From: Zantedeschia hybrid cultivar | Lineage: Eukaryota; Streptophyta; Magnoliopsida; Alismatales; Araceae | Assembly (NCBI GenBank): GCA_030544215.1 | Contig: JARZZO010000012.1 | Coordinates: forward strand, 42,819,194 to 42,883,193 | DNA length: 64,000 nucleotides | Direction of reading: 5' to 3' | In this document: in pieces, positions 34,301-44,610 of the stretch | How positions within the stretch are numbered: position 1 is the first letter of the stretch | Layout: every line of letters starts with the position of its first letter | Notes under the pieces: generated by a model | What the model saw: the letters and a program-made list of their open reading frames with translations, nothing else | What the model was told of the DNA's origin: nothing | Databases searched by the model: none | Position numbers and translations under genes: made by a program

Positions 34301-35244
34301 GCCCTCTGGCGATCACGGTGGGACATCTACCAGCTCGCTGCACATACCGCGCCCAAAGGTAAGAAGGTAAAAACCCTTACAAGTTTCTATTTTTGTTTTT
34401 TTCCTTTTTTTATTTTTCTTTTTTTCCAGATGGCCCACCTTCTGGTCGTCTAGAACCTGGACGGACAGAGTCCTGGCCGTCCATCTGCCTGGACGGCCAG
34501 CTCCTAGGTCGTCCAGATCCCTGGACGGCCAGAGTCCTGGCCGTCCATCTGCCTAGACGGCCAGATCCTAGGCCGTCCAGATCCCTGGACGACCAGAGTC
34601 CCGGCCGTCCATATCTTTGGATGGCCAGCTCCTTGGCCGTCCAAGTCCCTGGACGGCCAGCCTCCCAGCCGTCCAGATCTTCCTGGCCCCGCTGCCCTCT
34701 CTGCGATTCAATGACCCGCATGCTGTTATTCCATTATTGTTGATTAAATTGTTGTGTATTCCAGTTTTTTGTTTACTGTTCTCTTGTTTGTTGATCTGTG
34801 GGTTAAATCCAGGGTACTCTGTGTGGGAGTCTTAAGAAAGAGCCGGCATCACACTTCTAGTTACCTCTCCCACAGTGTTTGACTCTCCACCTGAGGATTC
34901 CCACTCGGGTGTGACTAGTCTTATTATGTTGGGAACCTCCGTGAGTTTCCGCGAGCTAGGGATTCCCAGTTGGCCGCCGAGCGGGTTGTACCTAAACCAT
35001 CTAATAGGATCCCGGGTTCGTGTGAGGAATCAAGCCTTCCCATTCACAATCATTCACCCATAGGTGTCACTGAGAGAATTGTTTCAAAATCAAAGACACC
35101 CAACTAAACTTTGGTGGAACATGTTTTGAAAGAAAAGTACAGGGTCGTTAAGGGTTTAAACTTGATTTGTTAGAAACCAACACTCATAATGCACAGTTAA
35201 CCTTTCAAGTGAAATATAAAATCTCTCAGGATTTGTGTTTTATA
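34301..35244 (+). other. Element H leader
   Basis: It is noncoding. A candidate PBS starts TGGCGATCACGG at 34307, six bases inside the LTR; the tRNA is not identified and the same ctggcgatcac word also occurs inside the LTR at 34186, so confidence is low. It contains the 32-bp hairpin repeat array (34457-34680), and then sequence without recognisable elements up to gag. Confidence 0.6.
34457..34680 (+). repeat. 32-bp tandem hairpin array, seven units
   Basis: Seven units of 32 bp follow CTGGACGGCCAG-(3)-CTGGCCGTCCA-spacer, each a nearly perfect hairpin. Several variant bases are matched on both sides (for example ggatggcc with ggccgtcc is not, but agacggcc with ggccgtcc nearly is). It lies between the H LTR and gag. 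Confidence 0.9.
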
Positions 35245-36048
35245 ATGAATCGAATGTATGGTAACACTGTGTATGATGACATGGATGAGTTTGGTAACAA
35301 TGTCACACATAACCCTCTGTTCGAGATTGAAGAGGATCCACAACAAACATTTGTGGGCATGTTCCAAACATCTAGAGAGGAACTTAGGAGAAGATGTTCG
35401 GATGAATCTTCTTCTTCAGAAAGTGACCCTATAATCTCCAACAGAACCCTCCAAGACCCGAGTGAGGACCCGAAACTTATTGCCGTGTTATCACGGTACA
35501 CCCCGGATCAACTCATCCAGTTGGCCTCTTGTGGCAAAACTCAAGATGCCATTCGTCGGAGAACTCACTTCCAAGGATCTTCCAACAGAGCTCAGACTCG
35601 CATCAACCAGCCAACTCCTACTCCAGTTGCTCCACCCGTCATGCCGATTCCAGTCTCTCAAACTACACCTCCTCCCAAGCAGGAGGAATTCATTTACAAA
35701 AGTGAGGTTGAAACCTATGTGCGTAAGCTCATGGCCGAGAAACTTATCCTGAAACAACCGCACTCTCTCTTGAGCTATTGCAAGCTCCCACTGGCTTACT
35801 TTCCACCAGGATTCAAAGCCCCCAAGTATAGGAAATATGATGGCACCTCTGACCCTCATGATCACCTGTCAAGTTTCCTCATGGATTCCCATCAATGGCT
35901 CTACGATAGAGTCCTCCTTGTCCATCTGTTCCAGAAATCCTTAGAAGGTGAGGCCTTAAGATGGTTTTCTTCCTTGCCGCCACAGACCTAATCAATTTTG
36001 ATATGGTCTCCGAAAAATTCAGCACTCAGTTTAGTCATATGACAACCA
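35245..36048 (+). pseudogene. Element H gag, first part, interrupted by Copia-C
   Basis: ATG at 35245 (MNRMYGNTVYDD) opens a frame with an acidic/serine-rich N-terminus, a Pro-rich linker (TPTPVAPPVMPIP), and a Retrotrans_gag-like core (PPGFKAPKYRKYDGTSDPHDHL ... EGEALRWFSSLP). The GFK.PK..KYDGT.DP.EHL pattern is characteristic of Tat/Ogre-type gag. The frame ends at 35991 because of a one-base shift; the adjacent frame continues DLINFDMVSEKFSTQF to the Copia-C insertion at 36049. Gag resumes at 52394. An upstream TTG extension from 35167 is not a likely start. Confidence 0.85.
36044..36048 (+). repeat. Target-site duplication of Copia-C, left copy
   Basis: aacca directly precedes the Copia-C 5' LTR and recurs at 52389-52393 after the 3' LTR. 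The H gag reads on across the joint with one copy (ATG ... PTLFDLVMEKMKPEEEF). Confidence 0.95.
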
Positions 36049-36869
36049 TGTTAGTATTAGATGGTCTCAAAGCCAATCCGATACTGTGTACATATTCAGA
36101 TTATTAATAAATGGCAATAATTCATTGTGTGTAATTAATTCGATCTGTGTTTATCGTATCACGATGAGGTCCATGAACATGTGCAATAGTGTTCGGATTA
36201 TGATGAGATCATAATTACGGGACCGAAGACTTATAAATACATGTTCTTAATTGTTCCTAGTCATAGGATGTTTGAAATAGGACATCGAACATCCGGATAG
36301 ACTAGTATAGGTTACTTCAGCTCATATGATGAGGGTGACTGATCCCATAAGTCACTTGTGTAGAGACACTATGCTGAACCTATAGGTGCTCATTGGTGAA
36401 TGAGTTCACTGAACTGATCCGACTATGAATCGCTGGATGGTAATCACCTCACTGTTAACCAGCTCGATTCAATTGTCACGGTTGCGTGGATGATCCTTGG
36501 ACCTGAGACTCCAAGGATACCTTGTTGGTAGGTTTTTGAGCTTTGACCTTGACGAACGAATCCCTAACCATGGGATATCAATAAGTCAAGCGATCGGGTT
36601 CAGGGAAATGCCCTTGAAGGTAATTGTGTGTTCAATACGGGATCATCCGCTCTCAGTTGTTTGAGAGAGAATGTTCCGAGAATGATGCGCTTAAAGTCCC
36701 TGGCCAGGGCGGACTCTGTAATCGATAAGGAGTTATCGGATTCAGATTAGCGACATCTGATTCAAGTGAATCGACCAAATAGGGTTTAACAGTAAACCAT
36801 GCCCTAGGTCGATTCGAGAACATTGTACGGATGAAGGATTATATCCGCGCGCTAACCGATGACAGAAAG
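36049..36869 (+). repeat. 5' LTR of Copia-C, first piece (821 bp)
   Basis: It starts TGTTAGTATTAGATGG and matches 50835 onward. It ends with gaaag (36865-36869), the target duplication of the nested gypsy. The insertion separates the upstream part from the TATA region at 44167, so the 5' promoter is probably impaired. Confidence 0.95.
36865..36869 (+). repeat. Target-site duplication of the gag-only gypsy, left copy
   Basis: gaaag precedes the LTR and recurs at 43859-43863. The uninterrupted 3' LTR of Copia-C has one copy (near 51650). Confidence 0.95.
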
Positions 36870-38265
36870 TGTAACGACCCGCCATCCTATGACCGGGGAC
36901 CCGGTCACTAAATGGATGTCGGCCCATTAACTACGGGTTCACACCCGGATCTCACACAACACATCTGGAGGAGTAAGTGCTAAACAGGGCTAAATATAAC
37001 AATCACACGGACTACAAAGGTAAATGAGTGCGCAGGAAGGAAAATATCAATGTCCGTATACAGTCCAACAATATTTACAATGTCCAACACATTAAATAAG
37101 TACAGGCAGAAGGAAAGTACAACAACATCGGGGCATACCCCGGAACTGAGACAGCTGCTGGTCCGCACACCAAGAAGACACCACGCTACCGCTGCGCCTC
37201 GAAGTCCACACCTGAAACCGCAGGGAGTGAGCCACAACAGAACTGGGCTCAGTAGGGATCATCCGATCCCCTGCCTCCCACTCACACACCCACAAGTGAA
37301 GTAACAGTAATATATAGAACAGTCAAGTAAAGCAGTAAACACAACAGGCAACCCCGGTACGAAATGTACGACAGACAGTGTAGCAGGAACAACTCTGAGT
37401 AACCCGAAGAACCCAACGCAGAGTCACGTCTCACGACCGAAGTCCACAAGGCGACTAAACCACACAGTCGACCGAAGTCAAACGTCGCCTCCCAACACTA
37501 CCACCACTGCTCACGCCTGTCCACCCCTACAGCGTTCCGGGGCACTGTAGGGTGAGGCAGTGAGCCAAACTAGGACTAGCTGGACTCAGTGTACCGCCAC
37601 TGCCAGCTACGTGTGCACACAAGCAGTCTAGACTACTGTCCTACCACCGGATTGCCTCCACGCTAGGCCTCAGCGCTTCCAGGAGGGCCCTGGGGACCGG
37701 CGAACCCCCGTCAAGCCGAAGCTACAGGAACTACCCACAAACCCAACTCTCCCGGGCTGCATCAGGCCAAAGGGCTAAGGGTACCACTCGTAACCTTGAT
37801 CAAAGGTCACATCAGGCCCAGTGGCTAAAGGGTAAACCAATTCCCACCAGTACCAGCTCCACAGCAAGAAACGCGCCGGAAGCTGTCACGACAAACAGAG
37901 AAACCCCGACCCGCTGAGACCAAACAGCAACCCCTCGGATAGCGCACCAGCTTCTCCGGCCCGACGGGCTCAAGGTGGTTCTGCTTCCCTCAGCCAAAGG
38001 TAAAAACACACATGTACCCCTTCTCCCACCGGTACGGCACAAAGCCTCACAGACACCATGACCCTGTCCCCATCGGTCCATGGTGACAACGTAAACCACA
38101 GTCACATCGATCCACAGTCGTATAGACACACATACACATTTAACATGCTAAAATTCCACTCACACAGAAGTCCTCAGTCCCGGTGTACGACATAAAACCT
38201 GCCTTAGAACCTTCCACAGTGAAACACATGCTAAAAACCAGAGTTATTCATTCCTGGCTTGAATC

Positions 38266-38610
38266 GCGTCGACCGAGGTCGACGCCATTCAAGCTCCACA
38301 GAGGGGTTCATTAAAAGCCAGATTATCTCTTTAAAATGCGTCCATCGTCGAAGTCGCCATTTAAAACGCGTCAAGGTGGCCCGACGCCATTCAACCCAGA
38401 AATCCAGATTGCAGAACCCTTAAAAGGGGCAATTCCCGCCTAAATGGCGTCATGGTGGCTCGACGTCCTTCTAAAAGGCGTCGACCACCCATGACGTCAT
38501 TTAGCACCAGCACCCCTCGAACAGCGGGGGTTTCCTGCCCTGAAACGCGTCGCACTGACCCGACGTCCTTTTAAAAGGCGTCGACCAGATACGACGCCTT
38601 TCAGCGCCAG
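38266..38610 (-). repeat. GCGTC/GACGC hairpin modules, cluster 1 (3' LTR)
   Basis: Repeated modules of about 30-35 bp read like (T)RAAACGCGTC-spacer-GACGCCATTCA, each with GCGTC pairing to GACGC around an unlike spacer. The same cluster is at 42540-42895 in the other LTR. Related modules occur in element G and in two other gypsy LTR fragments. Confidence 0.75.
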
Positions 38611-39154
38611 GAACCAGGTTCCCTGGTTCGAACCGAGGGTTCCTCCCTTGAACCCCAAGCCCCCGAAAAAGTCCCAAAACAAGAAGGAGAGGAAGAGGAA
38701 CTCAGCCACCATATGCATACGACGAATCCACGATCACACGCACGCCGAATCCCACAAGTAAACTCCCTAAACATGCTCAATCTATCCCCCAAACACCACG
38801 AGATACGCCAAGCAAACCACGTGCAACACACGCAAGGTTCGTCCCCCTACCGGTTCTTGAACTCCTCCAAGCTTCTCGCCGCCGACCCGCCGCACCGCAG
38901 ACCGCCGCCGGTACCCTCGAGGACGCCGCCACTCCGCCGGGACGTCGGCCGCCGTCCGGAGAAGGGAACGCCGCGAAGGAGGTGGTGGAGGTAGAGGTGA
39001 GGGGTAGGGAGGCTATGGAGTGATGGAAGAGGAAGAAGAGGAGGGAAGGGAGGAAGATCGCCGGAGAGGCGGAGGGGGTGAGGAGAGAGAGAGTGTGAGG
39101 GTGAGAATGAGGGGAAAGAAGGGGAGGCTCGCGGGGTCTATCCGAAACAAGCTA

Positions 39155-39490
39155 AAACGCGTCGATCGAGGCAGACGCCTATCAGTCTGACAGGACAGCC
39201 GTACAGACACCGCTCTGAAACGCGTCGCCCACCGTGGACGCCGTTCAGACGATGTGACAGGCCGTACTGACAACGCTCTGGCGCCATGCCCTGACATCGC
39301 AGATGTCGCAGTCTGAAACGCGTCGACCCACCTGGACGCCGTTCAGACAAATCTAACAGGGGCCGCACTCTCGTGGCCCGAAAACTGCCCACGTGGCGCA
39401 TACGTGGCACAACAACCAGCAACCTAAATGGCGTCCACACACCCTGACGCCTTTTGAAAGGCGTCGACGAGCGCTGACGCCATTCAGCCA
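39155..39490 (-). repeat. GCGTC/GACGC hairpin modules, cluster 2 (3' LTR)
   Basis: Five modules such as AACGCGTCG-spacer-GACGCCGTTCAGAC lie close to the LTR start on the minus strand. The copy in the other LTR is at 43437-43770. Several differences between the two LTRs fall within the modules. Confidence 0.75.
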
Positions 39491-39576
39491 GAAATCACAA
39501 GACCCCACAGGGACCAAACCAGGGGATCCGGCCCGATCCTGACCCGAATACCGAACCCGAAACCTCGGTCCTTACA

Positions 39577-39590
39577 TTCTCCCCCCCTTA
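39577..39590 (-). other. Polypurine tract of the gag-only gypsy
   Basis: The minus strand reads TAAGGGGGGGAGAA immediately before the 3' LTR start TGTAAGG. A purine run at this place primes plus-strand DNA synthesis in LTR elements. Confidence 0.85.
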
Positions 39591-39955
39591 AAAGAATTTC
39601 GTCCTCGAAATTTGCAACCGCTCAACGCTCAACTCGGCTAACCATCACATGCCAACACACACCGATCACAACAACCAACCTCACCAATCTCACACACAGG
39701 GCTCCACAGAAATAGCCAAACAAATTCACATTAAGCTAACCAAGATTCTCAATTCCAACACAAAGCTGAAAGATCAACAATAACCACACACTAGCAAGGC
39801 ACATATTACAAAACCGATTCTCCACCAAACCCAAATACATACAAGTGCCACAAGAGTTCACAACCACCTCTGAACAAGACAAGGTAAAAGTGCCCATCTA
39901 GCACAGCCTCTCGAACCTCCACAAAGAGACGCGACTCCAATCACGCCTCGACCCC

Positions 39956-41047
39956 CTACTGACCACTCGGCTCCTGACCTGCCTTATTCTTCCGGGGACA
40001 GTTCCTCGCGAAATGTCCCTTCCTGCCACAGCCAAAACAGCTACCAGTGATCAAGGGACATATCCTGTCGCCGTGAAACCTGCTACAACGGGGACAACGA
40101 TCTGCAACGTCCCGCCTCGCCTCCTCCTGCCAATCGATCTCTGTCTGTATCTGCTGAACCGAACCATCCTCATCCTCGTCACAAGGAACCTCCTGGAACT
40201 CGACCTCGAACGAACTTGAACCACCTGCCGAAAAAGCCGCTGATCGATCCCTGCTATGCTGCTTCTCCTGTGCTGAATGCTCCGATTCTCTTGCCGAGTG
40301 TTGAAACTGCATCTCCACCGCTGCCGCGCACCGAACAGCTGACGCTAGATCCTTACAACAATGAGCTGCCACAAATTCCCTCAAATCATGCCGAAGTCCA
40401 TCCACGAATTTCTCCGTCCTCAGATCCTCACGCTCAGATATGTGTGGAGCAAACCTTCCCAAAGCCACAAATTTCGTCTGATATTCTAAAACCGTCATAT
40501 CATCCTGCACCAATTCCATGAACTCCCTTTCCTTGGCCCTACGAACATGCCTCGGAAGGTACTGTCCGCTAAATTCTCTCACAAAGCCTTCCCAAGGAAT
40601 CTCTCTCAAAGACCTATCTGGAAACATCAACCCCTTGATGGTAACCCACCAATCATAAGCATCGCCCTTCAGCAAGTAGGCTGCCAACAAGGTCTTGTCG
40701 CTCTCAGCACATTCTAGAACATCAAACACCTTCTCCACTTCCTTAATCCACTGAGCTGCCGAATCTGGAACAGGTTGACCCGTGAAAGGAGGGGGCTTCA
40801 GCTTCAAGAACCGCTCCACCACCGTGGATTGGCCACCTCGGGAACTGGACCCCTCGCTTCCACCTCCCTGCTGATATCTAGACATAGCCCCAATCATAGC
40901 TTCTATGAAACGATCCACGTTATGTCCTTCCGCCCCCGGACCACCACCATCTGCTCTCGAACCACGAGCCAACGGAACTCTCCTCTTCGGCGCCATTACT
41001 AATCCACAACACGCAAATCGAACCAACAACACGTCAAAACCTATCAA
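39956..41047 (-). CDS. Gag of the non-autonomous gypsy
   Basis: This 363-codon frame would encode a capsid/nucleocapsid protein that assembles virus-like particles in the cytoplasm. The better start is the internal Met at 40996 (MAPKRRVPLARG, basic), because the first 17 residues lie close to the PBS. A Retrotrans_gag domain spans about residues 85-230 (AAQWIKEVEKVF ... AYDWWVTIKG ... FVREFSGQYLPRHVRRAKEREFMEL). The C-terminus has a CCHC knuckle (CFGCGRKGHFARNC) preceded by a knuckle-like CPRCSRFHGDRIC. The frame is intact from both starts and ends with its own stop, with about 370 bp of untranslated DNA before the polypurine tract. No slippage site or pol remnant follows, so loss of pol looks complete and not recent. 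Confidence 0.93.
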   Translation of the reverse strand: MIGFDVLLVRFACCGLVMAPKRRVPLARGSRADGGGPGAEGHNVDRFIEAMIGAMSRYQQGGGSEGSSSRGGQSTVVERFLKLKPPPFTGQPVPDSAAQWIKEVEKVFDVLECAESDKTLLAAYLLKGDAYDWWVTIKGLMFPDRSLREIPWEGFVREFSGQYLPRHVRRAKEREFMELVQDDMTVLEYQTKFVALGRFAPHISEREDLRTEKFVDGLRHDLREFVAAHCCKDLASAVRCAAAVEMQFQHSARESEHSAQEKQHSRDRSAAFSAGGSSSFEVEFQEVPCDEDEDGSVQQIQTEIDWQEEARRDVADRCPRCSRFHGDRICPLITGSCFGCGRKGHFARNCPRKNKAGQEPSGQ

Positions 41048-41127
41048 TCTACACCAGCAGCCATCGCCTGTACAGACTCGTACTTATTGTTGGACTGTAA
41101 TATCTAACCTAGTTTATCACATACTCG

Positions 41128-41151
41128 ACCAGACTGAGCTCTGATACCATC
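41128..41151 (-). other. Primer-binding site of the gag-only gypsy
   Basis: The minus strand reads ATGGTATCAGAGCTCAG right after the LTR end (41152), an initiator tRNA-Met type PBS. It identifies 41152-43858 as the 5' LTR on the minus strand. Confidence 0.92.
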
Positions 41152-43858
41152 TGTAACGACCCGCCATCCTATGACCGGGGACCCGGTCACTAAATGGATG
41201 TCGGCCCATTAACTACGGGTTCACACCCGGATCTCACACAACACATCTGGAGGAGTAAGTGCTAAATAGGGCTAAATATAACAATCACACGGACTACAAA
41301 GGTAAATGAGTGCGCAGGAAGGAAAATATCAATGTCCGTATACAGTCCAACAATATTTACAATGTCCAACACATTAAATAAGTACAGGCAGAAGGAAAGT
41401 ACAACAACATCGGGGCATACCCCGGAGCTGAGACAGCTGCTGGTCCGCACACCAAGAAGACACCACGCTACCGCTGCGCCTCGAAGTCCACACCTGAAAC
41501 CGCAGGGAGTGAGCCACACCAGAACTAGGCTCAGTAGGGATCATCCGATCCCCTGCCTCCCACTCACACACCCACAAGTGAAGCAACAGTAATATATAGA
41601 ACAGTCAAATAAAGCAGTAAACAGAACAGGTAACCCCGGTACGAAATGTACGACAGACAGTGTAGCAGGAACAACTCTGAGTAACCCGAAGAACCCAATG
41701 CAGAGTCACGTCTCACGACCGAAGTCCACAAGGCGACTAAACCACACAGTCGACCGAAGTCAAACGTCGCCTCCCAACACTACCACCACTGCTCACGCCT
41801 GTCCACCCCTACAGCGTTCCGGGGCACTGTAGGGTGAGGCAGTGAGCCAAACTAGGACTAGCTGGACTCAGTGTACCGCCACTGCCAGCTACGTGTGCAC
41901 ACAAGCAGTCTAGACTACTGTCCTACCACCGGATTGCCTCCACGCTAGGCCTCAGCGCTTCCAGGAGGGCCCTGGGGACCGGCGAACCCCCGTCAAGCCG
42001 AAGCTACAGGAACTACCCACAAACCCAACTCTCCCGGGCTGCGTCAGGCCAAAGGGCTAAGGGTACCACTCGTAACCTTGATCAAAGGTCACATCAGGCC
42101 CAGTGGCTAAAGGGTAAACCAACTCCCACCAGTACCAGCTCCACAGCAAGAAACGCGCCGGAAGCTGTCACGACAAACAGAGAAACCCCGACCCGCTGAG
42201 ACCAAACAGCAACCCCTCGGATAGCGCACCAGCTTCTCCGGCCCGACGGGCTCAAGGTGGTTCTGCTTCCCTCAGCCAAAGGTAAAAACACACATGTACC
42301 CCTTCTCCCACCGGTACGGCACAAAGCCTCACAGACACCATGACCATGTCCCCATCGGTCCATGGTGACAACGTAAACCACAGTCACATCGATCCACAGT
42401 CGTATAGACACACATACACATTTAACATGCTGAAATTCCACTCACACAGAAGTCCTCAGTCCCGGTGTACGACATAAAACCTGCCTTAGAACCTTCCACA
42501 GTGAAACACATGCTAAAAACCAGAGTTATTCATTCCTGGCTTGAATCGCGTCGACCGAGGTCGACGCCATTCAAGCTCCACAGACGGGTTCATTAAAAGT
42601 CAGATTATCTCTTTAAAACGCGTCCATCGTCGAAGTCGCCATTTAAAACGCGTCAAGGTGGCCCGACGCCATTCAACCCAGAAATCCAGATTGCAGAACC
42701 CTTAAAAGGGGCAATTCCCGCCTAAATGGCGTCATGGTGGCTCGACGTCCTTCTAAAAGGCGTCGACCACCCATGACGTCATTTAGCACCAGCACCCCTC
42801 GAACAGCGGGGGTTTCCTGCCCTGAAACGCGTCGCACTGACCCGACGTCCTTTTAAAAGGCGTCGACCAGATACGACGCCTTTCAGCGCCAGGAACCAGG
42901 TTCCCTGGTTCGAACCGAGGGTTCCTCCCTTGAACCCCAAGCCCCCGAAAAAGTCCCAAAACAAGAAGGAGAGGAAGAGGAACTCAGCCACCATATGCAT
43001 ACGACGAATCCACGATCACACGCACGCCGAATCCCACAAGTAAACTCCCTAAACATGCTCAATCTATCCCCCAAACACCACGAGATACGCCAAGCAAACC
43101 ACGTGCAACACACGCAAGGTTCGTCCCCCTACCGGTTCTTGAACTCCTCCAAACTTCTCGCCGCCGACCCGCCGCACCGCAGACCGCCGCCGGTACCCTC
43201 GAGGACGCCGCCACTCCGCCGGGACGTCGGCCGCCGTCCGGAGAAGGGAACGCCGCGAAGGAGGTGGTGGAGGTAGAGGTGAGGGGTAGGGAGGCTATGG
43301 AGTGATGGAAGAGGAAGAAGAGGAGGGAAGGGAGGAAGATCGCCGGAGAGGCGGAGGGGGTGAGGAGAGAGAGAGTGTGAGGGTGAGAATGAGGGGAAAG
43401 AAGGGGAGGCTCGCGGGGTCTATCCGAAACAAGCTAAAATGCGTCGATCGAGGCAGACGCCTATCAGTCTGATAGGACAGCCGTACAGACACCGCTCTGA
43501 AACGCGTCGCCCACCGTGGACGCCGTTCAGACGATGTGACAGGCCGTACTGACAACGCTCTGGCGCCATGCCCTGACATCGCAGATGTCGCAGTCTGAAA
43601 CGCGTCGACCAACCTGGACGCCGTTCAGACAAATCTGACAGGGGCCGTACTCTCGTGGCCCGAAAACTGCCCACGTGGCGCACACGTGGCACAACAACCA
43701 GCAACCTAAATGGCGTCCACACACCCTGACGCCTTTTGAAAGGCGTCGACGAGCGCTGACGCCATTCAGCCAGAAATCACAAGACCCCACAGGGTCCAAA
43801 CCAGGGGATCCGGCCCGATCCTGACCCGAATACCGAACCCGAAACCTCGGTCCTTACA
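41152..43858 (-). repeat. 5' LTR of the gag-only gypsy (2707 bp)
   Basis: It is the same length as the other LTR and nearly identical: by eye about 24 substitutions, roughly 18 of them transitions, and no gaps. The hairpin clusters lie at 42540-42895 and 43437-43770. Confidence 0.95.
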
Positions 43859-43863
43859 GAAAG

Positions 43864-44596
43864 GTTCCAATAGAGGGTTGCGATAACCCCAGTGCCATCC
43901 AGGATCACGCGATGTTGCTTGGCATCCAACGTGATCGGCAGTCCGTCCGAATTTATTGTGGGACATTAAATTCGACTGATTAATTGAATATAAAGATATT
44001 AATTAATTCAGTGGGTCAGTAAAGGGTTACTGGACTTAATGGGCTATTAACTGGACTGGTATTTGGGCCTAGAGGGTCACACGCAAATGGTTTTCAAGTC
44101 GATGGATAATCCGACAGGATTTCGGATAAGTCTGGGTTTTTTGTGAAAAACCGCAAACTGACTTCTTATAAAAGAACGGATTCTACGTCCGGGGCCAGCA
44201 ATCCTGACCTAGCCGTCATTCGTTCTTCCCCACTTTCTCTCTCCTCTGGGCGTGCCGTTCCCAACTGCTCCACTTCCCGTTCGACGGGGATTCTGGATCC
44301 GCATGTCGCGGCGGATCACGCGCAGTCAGACGGGATCTTCGAGCGCCGCAGCGAGCGAGGAAGCGAGGACGATCCATCGCGAGGAGAACCGCGTGGATAC
44401 CGCTAGAGGTCGGGCATCTGCGCGACTTGCGGCATCGCTCCGACGGAACCGGAAAACGGACGCGGATTCGAATCCGCACAAGGTAAATTCGATTTACACC
44501 GGTTTAATTTTAACGACCGAAACGGGACAGATCCGATCCCGAACTCCTTTATTCCGCTGCGTTTTAAGATCGGATCCTGACACAGCGATCCCAACA
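43864..44596 (+). repeat. 5' LTR of Copia-C, second piece (733 bp)
   Basis: It resumes ggttccaata after the second gaaag and ends ATCCCAACA one base before the PBS. It includes the TATAAAAG box at 44167-44174. Confidence 0.95.
44167..44174 (+). promoter_or_regulatory. TATA box, 5' LTR of Copia-C
   Basis: TATAAAAG is present at the matching place in both Copia-C LTRs (also 51959-51966). It is the candidate core promoter of the element. The upstream U3 here is separated from it by the 7-kb gypsy. Confidence 0.6.
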
Positions 44597-44597
44597 G

Positions 44598-44610
44598 TGG
44601 TATCAGAGCC
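44598..44610 (+). other. Primer-binding site of Copia-C
   Basis: TGGTATCAGAGCC lies one base inside the 5' LTR, complementary to the initiator tRNA-Met 3' end. Confidence 0.95.

Larger units (their letters stand above)
36870..39576 (-). repeat. 3' LTR of the gag-only gypsy (2707 bp)
   Basis: On the minus strand it starts TGTAAGGACCGAGG and ends GGGTCGTTACA. It carries about twelve GCGTC/GACGC hairpin half-units in two clusters (38266-38610 and 39155-39490). Frames in it (for example 38713-38994) are repeated in the other LTR and are not genes. Confidence 0.95.
36870..43858 (-). mobile_element. Complete gag-only gypsy retrotransposon (TR-GAG-like), 6989 bp
   Basis: Two 2707-bp LTRs enclose a 1575-bp interior with a PBS, one gag frame and a polypurine tract; no protease, RT, RNase H or integrase. 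It is flanked by gaaag duplications in the Copia-C 5' LTR, and the intact 3' LTR of Copia-C shows the empty site. LTR copies differ at about 24 positions by eye, without indels. Gag groups with Tekay-like element G, so an autonomous Tekay-like relative is the likely helper (inference). Confidence 0.95.

Noticed and set aside
34393..34743. 116-codon frame with repeated RPSRSLD-like words
   Set aside because: It is the 32-bp hairpin array read through; 32 is not a multiple of three, so the frame changes from unit to unit and no true repeat protein results.
35167..35244. N-terminal extension of H gag from a TTG codon
   Set aside because: It is a non-ATG start in a eukaryotic element; the ATG at 35245 is the sensible start.
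38713..38994. 93-codon frame conserved exactly at 42995-43276
   Set aside because: Conservation reflects two LTR copies of one element; there is no evidence of coding in LTR DNA and the frame covers GC-rich sequence.
44598..44610. tRNA-like sequence
   Set aside because: Only the 3'-end complement of initiator tRNA-Met is present, at LTR borders. These are primer-binding sites, and no cloverleaf can be formed around them.
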